From assembly GCF_001640805.2 (NCBI RefSeq), contig NC_066833.1, positions 1,514,380-1,578,379 of the forward strand: a stretch of 64,000 nucleotides of DNA. Reading direction: 5' to 3'. The notes beneath the pieces were generated by a model. That model had not been told where the DNA came from and ran no database searches. It was given only the letters and a program-made list of their open reading frames with translations. The position numbers and the translations under genes were made by a program. This DNA comes from Lates calcarifer (lineage: Eukaryota > Chordata > Actinopteri > Centropomidae). Below, piece by piece: positions 45,746-56,926 of this stretch (positions within the stretch are counted from its first letter, which is position 1; every line of letters begins with the position of its first letter).

Positions 45746-47439
45746 CTCTGGATGTAGACCCCACCCCACCACCCACACGATCAGACTGGTAGAGCAGGTA
45801 GTTTAAATGACTGTAGTCCACAACAGTAGTCTGACATGATCACGGTTATTTCACTGCAGCTTAATGAAACTCGACAGGAGACTTGAGTATTAAGCAGAGT
45901 AGAAGTCTTCACAGGGAATAAAAGGCTGATTTAAATACCTGCTCACAGATATCTGCTGTATGTGGACGATGGTAATGATGATACAAACAATAGCTTCATT
46001 TGAATATAAATAACAGGACAACACAGTAGGTAGATTACAGTAGATATGATAATGATAATCTGAAATCAGTCAGTATGAACCCCTGACCTCCTCTCCTGGT
46101 CCCAGCCTCTCCTCCTTCACACACCAGAACCTGGAACTTTCCATTTTAATGAGCCCACAGCAAAATGAAAAAACTGCCCGGCATCGATCTGTTTTTCCTC
46201 AGGTTTTATAGAGGGCAGGAGGGAGGAAGACATGTCAGATTTTCCCTCAGCTGGATGGCAGGCAGCAGCTGGTCTAGACATGAAATCACCAACCACAGGA
46301 TGAGACACACAGAGAGAGAGAGAGAGGCGGCTAAACCAGGTTTTATAAGTAGAGCAGCAGATCAGTCCTTATGCTGAGAAGAAATGATCACAACGACGGG
46401 GGAAAATGAGCTTAATGACTGACTTGACTGTTCTTTCAACACACTCAACAATTATCTTGACAAAACGTACAAGCTGCCAAACATCGTCTAGAAATCTCAC
46501 CAAATCAACGGTAAAGACCAGAGATCTTCAACAACCCCAAGATCACAACGAACACACAGGACTGACTTTACATCGGCTGCCTCAGCTGCCACTGGTAAAC
46601 TACCAGTGTCGACCTTTGTCTTTTAGTTACCATGGTGACGGGAATCGCAAATACCTGTGAAAAACTTCCCATAGAAAATGAATGGGAAGTTGATCAAACC
46701 CACTTCTGTTTGGAGCCACATTACTTCATCGTACTTTCACGTAAAAACATGGCTGAAACTTTAAACCGGTCACAAGACTTTGGACTTTGTTTGGGTTAAA
46801 TCAGTGTTTCCATAGGTACTAAGATTTTTACAGAATTGAGCTTTGAGTTTAATGCTTTTTTGTTTTGGAAATTGGATTCACAAAAATGGGAGGGACAACC
46901 TTAGAGTTGTTCATCAGGTTGTTTGTCCTCATCACTGATCATAAAATCTGAATCAAAGGTACATTTATAAACCTCAGTTTAAACGCTCAGTCTGTTATTT
47001 TCCACCACTAGGGGGCTCTCAATCAAAACAGTAACAAGAGACAGAGTTTGGTAACGTGGTGAAGTGTTCTCCATCACGAAGCCAACGCTAACCTAAATCT
47101 GATGGCTAACTGCAATTCTGCCATTTTATCATATTTTCATTCACTATCTTTTCACGACATTCAGTGTGTAATCAGCAGACGCCATGTTTGTTTTACCTCC
47201 ATCTCAGTCCAGGTAATTATCTTCAACATTCTTTCAGATTTTCTGGAAATTCAGTCAAACTTTGTGCGACATTTGATGGAAACATCGATCTGCTCGTCTG
47301 ACTCAGCAAACAAACCTCTGAATATCTCGTTTTCCTCTGATTAACCCTGTCCTTATTCACATCCTGTGTGTGCTTGCTGTTGTTCATCTGGAGGACTGTT
47401 TATTTCCTCCAGCTTCCTCGGCTCTAACGATCCTGTTCC

Positions 47440-47570
47440 TCCATCCTGCCACAACAGCTCACCGCTGCCTTCTCCCTGCTCTCTCCTCCAATTGTGTTTT
47501 TCTTACTTCTCTTTCTGTTTTTCTGCCCCTCTCTCCTTTTTCTCTCTCTTTTCTCGCCTTCCTCTCCACC
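47440..47570. repeat. Polypyrimidine-rich region
   Basis: The plus strand is strongly CT/TTC rich, with runs like CCTCTCTCCTTTTTCTCTC. A polypurine partner lies at 47735-47965. Confidence 0.75.
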
Positions 47571-47734
47571 AGTCACGGTGATGAAGTGGCCAGTGAGTAG
47601 CCGTCTCTGTCGGTAATCACCACGGTAACTCATGGCAGCGCCGCGGCACCGGCAACACGCCATCCATCACCGCCTCTGCTGCTGCAGGAAACTGATATAT
47701 CAAGATGTAAATTCTGGCCCTCGCTGCTCCTCCA

Positions 47735-47965
47735 CCGTCTCCTCAGAGAGGGGGGAAAAGGAGGAGACGACGGGGGGAGGAAGGTGAGAGGGGTTCGAGG
47801 AGGAGAATAATGGGGAGTGTGGAGGAGAATTGAGAGGTGAGAGAGAGGAAGGAGAGTGGAGACATTTAAAGAGGAGAGAAAACAGCAGAGGAGGAGAGAG
47901 GGAGGGAAGGAAGGAAGCAGTGAGAGAGGAGAAGACAAAGTAGAGGAGGAGGAGAAAGCTGAATG
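47735..47965. repeat. Polypurine-rich region
   Basis: The plus strand is GGAGGA/GAAGG rich with few pyrimidines. Open frames here are low-complexity artefacts. Confidence 0.8.
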
Positions 47966-48379
47966 TATGATGACGACTGCAGTGTTAATCCATCCTAATC
48001 CAGCCTTATTGCTTTCTCTCAGCCTGCACCATGTACACACACACACACACACTCAGTGTATATGAATCCACCAATTACCTGAACATATATATATATTTAT
48101 TTTGCATCACAGCGTCTGCAGCAGGCAGCCAGCTCGAGCTGGAGCTGTTTGTTTTCTCTGCCAATCACAACAGTCGGCGTGTGAACGAGGAGAGGAGGTC
48201 AGGTTAGTATCAGTATCAGTGGAGGTGACGGGTCCTTCAGGGTAAGTGGATCACATTCACCTGCTGGCAGCCCTGAAGTCCTAAAGACTGGAGCATTAGC
48301 CTCCATGTTGATAGAAAAGGACTTATTGTTGGAACTGAGAAGCACAGATAAACCTCTACAACAGAGTCATTTCTCTTCT

Positions 48380-48620
48380 TCTGTTGTTTAATTGGTGATT
48401 GGTGATCAACTTCCTGTAATTGGTCCTAAAATCTGAACCATCCAAAAAAATGTTTTCACAATGCAAACGAACTGAGCCATATTTCAGTTTGATCTGGAAC
48501 CGACACCACCTCTTTAGGTCAGACCAGATTTTGCTCCTTTGGGTCCAAACCATCATCAGAGAAACCTTTCAGATCTGCTGTTTGGTTTGGACCAAACAAG
48601 GTGTGAAAGGAGCATAAACC
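48380..48620. mobile_element. MITE copy (GGTCC/TTTGGTC family)
   Basis: AAACGAACTGAGCCATATTT, TCTTTAGGTCAGACCAGATT, TGGTTTGGACCAAACAAGGT and a GTGTGAAAGGAGC end. It is related to 48735-48870. Confidence 0.6.
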
Positions 48621-48734
48621 GTCAGTCAGACATATCTAACAAAACCTCCATCTTAACAATCATTCGTTCACGTCTTTAATATGCAGCTACAAATGAAAAT
48701 CAGCAGCTTCATGAGACTGACTGAAAATAAGAAT

Positions 48735-48870
48735 GAGGGCATTTTCACACCTGACTGAGACCACTTGTTTTGGTCGGACTGAATTTTGGTCCTTTGGTCC
48801 GGACTGAGGAACCTTTCACACCTGTTGTTTTGGTTCAAACCAAACAAGGTAGGTGTGAAACGAGCCTTAA
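48735..48870. mobile_element. MITE copy with TTTTCACACCT inverted ends
   Basis: It starts CATTTTCACACCTGACTGAG and ends AGGTAGGTGTGAAACGAGCC, an imperfect inverted pair. Internally GTCCTTTGGTCCGGACTGAG. About 136 bases, non-coding. Confidence 0.7.
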
Positions 48871-49250
48871 AAACATTGACTTAAAATATGGAGAACTGTT
48901 TTCTGTTCATGAAAACCAGTCATGGCTGCAGATCAGATCAGATTTCGGACTCTGGACTCGTCCTACCTGATCTTTAGAGCCATCAGCTGTTTATCTGCCA
49001 ATATTCACACAAAAGCAGTGAATGAAAACAACACTTTCTTCTGCTCATTCTCTGGAAATTCAGCTGAGCTTTGTACAGCATTTGGTTGTTAACCTGTCGT
49101 ATCTGTGTCCAGAGATTCAAGCTGATCAGAAAGGACAGAGACAGTAAAGATGGACTTACTGTTTGAGTGCAGCAGCTCACGTCTGATGGACCCTGTGGAG
49201 ACACAGACAGACAGATTCATCAGTCTCAGAGATCCTGTGCCGAGGTTTTC

Positions 49251-49272
49251 GTGTGTGTGTGTGTGTGTGTGT
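49251..49272. repeat. (GT)n microsatellite
   Basis: Eleven GT units. An inverted (CA)n lies at 49430-49454. Confidence 0.95.
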
Positions 49273-49429
49273 TGAGATCCTGTGTTCAGGTTTCAGCCAT
49301 GACATCATCTCAACCCTCCCAGTCCCCTGAAGCAAGACGCCGACTCCAAGAATGAGTCCTGGATTCAGGGCTGCTAGAGGAGGCGAGTCACTAATAAAAC
49401 TGCTGCACGATTTACAGCATCCTGAGGGC

Positions 49430-49454
49430 ACACACACACACACACACACACACA
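49430..49454. repeat. (CA)n microsatellite
   Basis: Twelve CA units, in inverted relation to 49251-49272. Confidence 0.95.
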
Positions 49455-50269
49455 GAGCAGCAGCTGGGCAGTGCTGACCTCTCTAAATTAAGGGTAAACA
49501 GCATAAACTCAGAGGGAAACAAAAGCAGTAAAACAACACAAAGAGCTGGTGTAATTAGAAAACTCTGACACATGACCACTTCTTCACCTCAATCATCTCA
49601 CTGACAACAACAGCCAATCAGAATCAGCTGTGGATGACATCAGAGGGTAAAGTCGGGTAAAGAGCTTGTAAAGAGTGACTATTAACCCACAGTAAAATTA
49701 AACTGATTCATTCTTTAGTGAATAAATGGACTCTGGCTGATCCAGGCTGGAGGTGAGCGTTGAGAGAATAAAGGTTGTGTAGTGTCCTTTGGCTCTTGTG
49801 TCTTTGACTATAGTGGGGTTGTACCATTTTTGCTGTTGTATAATCAATAACTGTGGATTCTCCTTTAAAACTAATTCTTCCAGTGTACATTAAATATGTT
49901 TGCATGTACTTAAACCACAGGGTTTAAAATATACACGTAATACGTTCATAAAATACAAGGCAACAGTGGATTAAGGCTCATTTTTAATGTCTGTTGTATA
50001 TGAAAAGTGCTTTATAAATACATTTGCCTTGGCTTCTCTGTGTGCTGCAGGGGTTGTACCGACTTCTCTTCAGAAATCAACAAAATATGGAGTTTGCCCA
50101 GGGGGCCTAAACTACAGGAAGCATAATGTCGCTTACAGAGTTACACTGTGCATACAAATTGTGCCCCTTTTCTTCAGCCTGTATTTCTTAACACTTTGGA
50201 AAAATGTAATATGCCGAACTCACTATGATCAGCTCCTGTTTGCAGTGTATCCATGCATTTACAGACAAC

Positions 50270-50390
50270 TACCAATGGATCACTGTGACACTAAAGAAAA
50301 CTTAAAAACATCAGGATTCTGAATGAGGTTCTGTAGCTGTAAGGAGCGTCGTTTTTATCCACAATTTCTAAGTGGGTTTATGGAGGTTTC
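50270..50390. mobile_element. Dispersed repeat (CTGAAGGAAACT family)
   Basis: GGATCACTGTGACACTAAAG, AACTTAAAAACATCAGGATT, CTGAATGAGGTTCTGTAG and TTCTAAGTGGGTTTATGGAG match the other two copies. Confidence 0.65.
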
Positions 50391-51743
50391 TTGTCAGTGG
50401 ACATGTGAGATAATAACATCCTCCAAAAGTGGAAGTCACACTGAATCTAAAAATATGTGTTTCATGTCTGTGTGTTCAGATCTGACTGAGTTATGACTCT
50501 GACAAATTCCTGCAATCCAGCGCCAGGAGTTGTCTCGAGGCCTTTTTCTATGTGTTCTAGGTTTTGAAAAGACCTCACCCTCCACAGTCTCCAAACACCA
50601 GTACACCTGCTGTGACCTGTTACTGTTGTTAAGCTGTTATTGGACACTTCCTGTTTGGGGGGAGGGGCATGTTCACAGCCTGATACAAGATGAATCTAAT
50701 CTGATCTGAGAGTGTGATGCAGTGATCACGTGATCTTCTTGTTTGTGAGAAAACAGTTTAAAAGACATTAAAGCATTAAATAAATTGACGGCTGACAGTT
50801 ATGGAGCAGCTTGTGAATAGAAAGTGACTAATTACTGTTTAGTGTTCAGCCAAGTGAACAGTACAGTGTGTTACTGCCAGAGCTGGCCATATGGCAAAGA
50901 GAGTCCACTGCCAAAACCAAAGCAGTCAGGACTGGAATCAGCCAGTCCAAATCCCAGCAGCAGAGTCCACAGACTCTACAGCAGCCGACTGGACAAACGC
51001 AGATTATTTTTTCCTGTGTCACATTTTGAAGCTAGAAAAGTGCGGAGGCTCAAGGCTCTTACTTAATAATTAAAGGGATATTCCAGCCAGTTAGTGTTGC
51101 TCTACTTCTGAGGGACGGACTTTAGCAGAGATTTTCTAACTGAAACACAGCCCCCACTGTGTATATTACCCATGATGCCCTTGAGTTATCACTGTAACAA
51201 ACACCAAACTCTGTCTCTGACTCTTGGTCTCTGCGTCAGTTTCCTGGATCTCAGAGATGAACTCTGGTTTTAATGACTCTAAGTCTCTTTAACTGATCTA
51301 CAGTTCAGCATCAGTCTGAACTCTCTGGGTCTGATTCCAGCAGTTTGAGCTGCTGACTCTCACTCAGTCAGAGGGAGATCGAACCTGAACCAACAGGAGT
51401 TCAGATGACAGAGGCTCCACTCTCCCTCTCACACTGAACCATCACAGTGATCCTGAGGATGTTATTTGAGGGTGGAATAGTTTTGTTTTTCCTTTTAAAC
51501 TTGAGAAAACAGACCAGCGCTGAATGGGGAGAGTGGAAATGACACTGTTTACCAGATTTAGTGAGAACGCACCTGAACAGCAGGTGAGCTGTTAACCTTC
51601 CCTCTCTGTCTTTATCTTTCTTTCTTGTTAAAACTCTGCTCTTGTTTCTTTTATTCCTCCTCTCTCAGTCTCCTGTGAGCGTTTTTTTTCCCTCCATCTC
51701 CTTGTTTTCAGCCTCTCGTTATCACCTCAACACCGCCAAACTG

Positions 51744-51758
51744 ATTTGTTATGCAAAT
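51744..51758 (+). promoter_or_regulatory. SOX-OCT composite motif
   Basis: ATTTGTTATGCAAAT closely fits the SOX2-OCT4 composite consensus (TTTGTT directly followed by ATGCAAAT). ATGCATAAATCTGCATATC follows, with more POU-like half sites. The surroundings (51700-51850) look unique. No gene is nearby except possibly the ENOX gene downstream. Confidence 0.45.
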
Positions 51759-52379
51759 GATGCATAAATCTGCATATCGCTTAACGAGACCATCTCTCTG
51801 CTACAGAGTCTGATGGTGAATTAGAGGCTGATCTATGTGGATCACACAGAGGGGGAAATGACTTCACATCATTTCTTCTATGTTATCTCATCAGGGTGGT
51901 TTTTCATTTATGTTTCTATTAATATCAAAGAACAACAAGAGAGGAACTAAACAATGAATTCATACTGCTAACAGCTGAAGCTGGGCGTTATGACACAGGC
52001 CTCCACTGCTGGACATTTACGGGCTGTACTCACACTGGGTACACATCCTTCATTAAAATTTCTCTGCATATTTGTCTGCATGAGAGCAGCTGACGTATTA
52101 AATTTGATTCTGTTATTATAACCTGCTGTGTCAGCTTGTAACAGACTGAGCCACGAGAAGCTTCAGATACGACCACTAAACTCAGCCATGGACTCAAAGG
52201 TTCCTGTTCGCAGTACCACCATGATCACAAACATCAGCTTCTACAAAACCTCTCTGACTCTGAACAGACAGTCAATCTCTCCATCACAATTACAGCTGCA
52301 CAGTGTGACGATATATATCAGATGATGAAATAAAAAGGTCCATCATTGCATGTTATTATAATCCACTGTTTACAGCAGG

Positions 52380-52600
52380 AAGTCTTCGTCATCAGGAGAA
52401 GGACCAGAGACAAATCCAGGAGCTGGTTCCTAAACAAGGGCCAACCTCTGTAACATGGACCAGAACCAGTTCCCATGACAGACTCAAACACCAACCACCT
52501 TGTCAAGAACCACATCAAACGAACTGTCAGGTGCTCAAAATAAACCCCAGAGTCAAACATGAAAACAGGCTTTTGCTGGCGACTGTTTGCAACAGGAACA
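52380..52600. mobile_element. Unclassified dispersed repeat
   Basis: GACCAGAGACAAATCCAGGA, CCAACCTCTGTAACATGGAC and CAGACTCAAACACCAACCAC are shared, in order, with 53830-53960. Confidence 0.55.
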
Positions 52601-53829
52601 GTCTCAGGACTTTCTGGTCGCACCTCTTATTACCCCACTGTAACCTCTCAGTGAGAAATGTTAAATGTTTTTAAACCAGAAGAGACAGAAATTCTATTTT
52701 CAAACTTCTGGCCCATTTCTAGTGTTTAGGATTTAAATTCACTGGACTCATGAGCCGACACCTTCATAATTACTGGATTTAAACTGCAGCCGACGTGTGC
52801 AGAGTTTAAACTGGAGAACCTCATAAATATATATAACGTAACACATTCCTTTTTTCATGGCTGGAGGAAGAGAGACGACACAGAGTGAGTGTGAAACGTA
52901 TATGGGATGAGACTATGAATAAATGCATTGGGGCTGTTTGCGTTGGCACAGATGTTTGAGCTGAAAACTAAAAGCTAAGTGAGGAATAGAAGACAACAGT
53001 GGTCTGGTTTCCAAAATAAAGCTCCAGGTCTCTGCAGACAAGCCTCTCTATTCATCACACTCCACCACACACGGCAGCTATTGTCCCCTGAAACAAAAAC
53101 ACACCCACCGATTGTGTGTTTCTGTGTGCATTTCCTTTTTTTACGACCCTCTGCTTTGTGTTGTGTTTGCGTTGATCAATCACCGGCGTGCTGAGCAGCG
53201 GGGTGAGCGGGGAGGGCTGGGCGGCGCCGGCTGGGGCGATGTACCCACATCCCACCTATTGGCACCAACCGTGTTCCAGAGAGCCCTCGTATAAATCACC
53301 GTTAATGACACCGGGACGAGGAGAGAGGAAAAATACCAGGCAGGGGAAGCAGGGAGGAGGACGGGGGAGGAGGGGGGAGGAGGCTATTTGGCTAAATATT
53401 CAGCTCAAAGCTGCTCAGGAAGAGTCTGTAAGAATCTGAGACTGGAGATTCAGATGGAGGCTGAGTGGTTTTTATTTTCTTCACTTCACCTTCATCTGAC
53501 CAGGACGAGTCACACACACAAACACACAGTCCTGTGGTGCTCCTGATTATTTTCCTGAGCATGTGATGAATCATCTTGTGAAAAGTGTGTGTGGTATTCA
53601 GGTGTGCAGTAGACCTCCTTAAAGAGGTGCCCACACATCACAGACAGGCTCGAATCAGGCTTTACTCTGATCCGATCAAAGTCACTTAATTTAATGGTGA
53701 CAGGTTCACAGGTTCTGTGTGATCAGGACAATATATTCATCTCATGTGCTCGATTGTTTCCACAGTACTTTGTCATTTGGATGAGAGTTTTCAATCCTCC
53801 ACCAGAGAGGTGAACACCAGCATGAAGAG

Positions 53830-53960
53830 TGAAGGTGACACAGAACCAGGTCAGAGAGGGACCAGAGACAAATCCAGGGCCGACCTCTGTAACATGGACG
53901 TGGTTTGGTTAGGTCTGACACACAACAGACTCAAACACCACCACCCTCATCTACCACCAC
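53830..53960. mobile_element. Unclassified dispersed repeat, second copy
   Basis: GACCAGAGACAAATCCAGGG, CCGACCTCTGTAACATGGAC and CAGACTCAAACACCACCACC match 52380-52600. Confidence 0.55.
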
Positions 53961-53999
53961 CATCGTTCCATATCTTTATCCAGGCATGAGATTTCAGCC

Positions 54000-54130
54000 T
54001 GATTCCACTCTCATGTCCTCCTGGCAGCTGGTTAGCTTAGCTTAGCATAAAGACTAGAAACAGGTGGAAACAGCTAGCCTGGCTCTGCTGCAGATGTCTG
54101 TCAGTTTAACCAGTGAAAATGGTTTGATAA
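54000..54130. mobile_element. SINE/MITE-like fish repeat
   Basis: TTAGCTTAGCTTAGCATAAA, GACTAGAAACAGGTGGAAAC and AGCTAGCCTGGCTCTGCTGC form a widely dispersed fish repeat. Confidence 0.6.
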
Positions 54131-54839
54131 CAGATTTGTTTGCAGACCTAGAAGTGGGTCCAAATGGAACTGGCTGAGCATCACACCGCAGCCTGAACAC
54201 ACTGAGCCCATTTCACCACCAGCAAAGGCTGCGTCAGTGTGGGAGAGGCCTGTTGAGGTTGGGAACAGCAGCAGAAAATCGCTCTGATCAGGATTTTCCT
54301 GAGCACAATGAGGACGGGCAGACTGTGTGATTTGATATGATGTGTAAAGAGAGGCTGGCTTGCTTCATAAGTGGCAATCCAAACGGCCTGCTGCTCTCAC
54401 TTTACCTCCGGCAGACCGACTCTGACTCTGACTCTGACTGAAACCATTACTTATAAGGTTGAGAGCCTTTGCAGGACGGCTGGTCAGTTACGGTAATGTT
54501 GGAATGCAGCAATGATGAAGTCGGCGTTAAAGTGAAGGAACATTAAGTTGATGTGTAAGAGCTGCGTCATGTTTGCTGGCTGTAGGTTCATATTTACTGC
54601 AGAGACACTTAGTGAGGTGTAATTCCCACAGGGTTCACTCACTCAGATCTCCTGATGTGGGTCTATAATGACAAACGATAAAAGCTCAGAGTTTCCTGTT
54701 TCACTCTGGAGCTGTGGGGGTCAGGTCAAACACAATAAATGAGTCAGTGAATGAAAACATGTTGCTGCTGTGTGTTGTAGCGGTGCAGCACTGGAATCAA
54801 CAACACATTGATGCTGACAGTGAACACACAGCAACAAGG

Positions 54840-55165
54840 TCCCGGGTCTGAACCCTGGTCCTGTTCAGGTTTCCTCCAGCTTCCCCCCACAGTCCAAACA
54901 CATGGAGGTTAACTGGCCATTAATCACAGCGTTGGTGGTTGTCCACATTTAACTGGCAGCGCCTTGCACTACAGCTCGCCATCATCAGTGTGTGTTGATT
55001 GTGAGTGGATGAGGCGTTTACATGGTGCTTTACTAGTCACACACCGATGGTCCACCATCAGGGGCGGTTGTGGTTCAGTATCTCTGGAGGGTGGACTGGA
55101 GGAGTCAGGAATCGAACCACTGACCTTCAGGTTTCTGCTCTACCTCCTGAGCTGTAAAGTGCAGC
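54840..55165. mobile_element. Composite fish repeat
   Basis: CCCGGGTCTGAACCCTGGTC, GGTTTCCTCCAGCTTCCCCC and CAGTCCAAACACATGGAGGT at the left, and GGAATCGAACCACTGACCTT with CTCTACCTCCTGAGCTGTAA at the right, are typical dispersed fish repeat ends. Confidence 0.55.
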
Positions 55166-55599
55166 TTTAGATCAAAACAGAGCAGCTCCATTTAAAATGC
55201 AACACTGGCTTTAACAGTCACCTCCACCCCTGCAGCAGATATAAAGGGACAGGGAGTCGCTCCCTCTTTCTGTGCTACAGGATATATGTACTGACACTTC
55301 ATCTGCTATTCACACTCTGCTCTATCTATTTATATATCACCTAAACAAACAGGAATCAATAACAGCAGCAGAAGCAGCTGTTTCTGAAGCTACAGCTCAG
55401 TATCCTTTCATGGAGCTTCTCAGCAGGTGGGTGGATCAACCTCCCCGAGCCTGTTTCTGGAGCTAATGACGGGTGGAGGAGAGACGAGCTTGTAGATGTC
55501 TGTTCTGCGGAGACAGAAACAGGACAGGTAGGTCTGGACTAACCAGCCGAGGAAGAGACGGTCCAATCAAACCTGCTCATCAGCCAGAAGGAGATTAAT

Positions 55600-55870
55600 T
55601 CATCTGTACATGAGCTCCCACCACACCAGGACTGTCTCCAGGAGCACGACAGAGAGCCCAAGGTGTTGACCTGGTCTCCAAACAGACCTGGATCCCAATC
55701 TGATCCAGCATCTGTCGGATGATCCAGAACAAGCCAGGCCCCTCACCCTGCAACCCACAGGACCCAAAGGATCCACTGCCAATGTCCGGGTGCCAGACAC
55801 CACAGGACACCCTCAGAGGTCCTGGTCCAAGCCCTGAGGGGTCAGAGAGAGGGACCTACACAATATGTTT
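55600..55870 (+). pseudogene. Tc1-like element fragment
   Basis: GTGTTGACCTGGTCTCCAAA, CCCAATCTGATCCAGCATCT (LIQHL), CACCCTGCAACCCACAGGAC and CACCACAGGACACCCTCAGA, then GGGACCTACACAATATG. It matches the C-terminal end of Tc1 transposases. The catalytic Glu position reads Gln. Confidence 0.8.
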
Positions 55871-56030
55871 GAGATATCACACTCAAGAGGCCAAAGACGT
55901 CTGTTGGCCTTCAGCTACCAGAATCTAAATCAGTCCATCCTTGAGTCCAAGACAGCGCTTGTACCAAATCTACTGAAACACTGCGTTGACGAGAACGAGA
56001 TGGACGGACGCTGGTGACGGTGAAAACTTT
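55871..56030 (+). mobile_element. Degenerate TGACCTTTGACC repeat copy
   Basis: GAGATATCACACTCAAGAGG, CTACCAGAATCTAAATCAGT, CCATCCTTGAGTCCAAGACA and CGAGAACGAGATGGACGGAC. It directly abuts the Tc1-like fragment. The nuclear-receptor core is lost. Confidence 0.6.
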
Positions 56031-56450
56031 ACTGCATGTTCACATCCAATCAGATCCCTGAATGGAAACCTGCATCAGGGATCTGACCCACGGCCAACCC
56101 TGGTCAAGAGGAAGATCACGAAGGAGGGCTGACCCATCCAGATAGACCCAAGGTGTTTAACTAGAGTCACTGTGTCATGTACAAACACAAACATACTCTC
56201 TGGTCACAATCCACAGTGACTTTGTGCTCTGTGTACTGAGCAGAATTTACAGTTTTTCTTTCTTCTTCCTCGACGGATCTGTCGTCAAAAACGCTGCCGG
56301 TGTAGATTTCCAGCTCATAAATCATGTGTCAAATTCTAAGCAGTCAGAAGGTGGAGACTGTGCTGCTGTTTCCTCGTGAGGAGTCGTGTTCTCTGCTGAA
56401 CGCAGCGTTGACTTTAATCATGTCCACTTACAGCTGCCTGCTGCCTGCTC

Positions 56451-56477
56451 CACACACACACACACACACACACACAC
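56451..56477. repeat. (CA)n microsatellite
   Basis: About 13 CA units. Confidence 0.96.
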
Positions 56478-56902
56478 TCATATGGACAAGTATAGAAAAA
56501 TATCACCTTTTGATGTCGGACTCAAATTGAATTGTGAAATAAGCCATCATGCATTTATTACTCTCCATGAGACACAGCTGATTATCCCTGTGTGCTCAAA
56601 TGGAAATATTCCCGAATGAGAACAAAGAGATTTCACGGCAGCTCCATCACCACCACCACCCTCCACCCACACACCCACACACACACAAACATGGCAGGAT
56701 TCCCATAGGACGTCCATGGAGACTCCCTCCAATAAAGAGGATTATAGATTTTGCCCTGTGCACCCAAGTGTTTCCAATGAAATAACGGCCTCCTCCTGCA
56801 TAAGTCATTAAAATTTAAACCATCCCCCCCTTTCAGCTGAATATCACTGTACTGCTCTGCATGCATTAGAGTCTGTGTGTGGAAAAAATAACCCTACTGC
56901 GC

Positions 56903-56926
56903 TGTGTGTGTGTGTGTGTGTGTGTG
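56903..56926. repeat. (TG)n microsatellite
   Basis: About 12 TG units. Confidence 0.95.

Noticed and set aside
47630..48065. 140- and 69-codon frames around 47630-48065
   Set aside because: They lie in polypurine/polypyrimidine sequence and a (CA)n, and their composition (Ser/Leu/Pro, Glu/Arg) reflects that.
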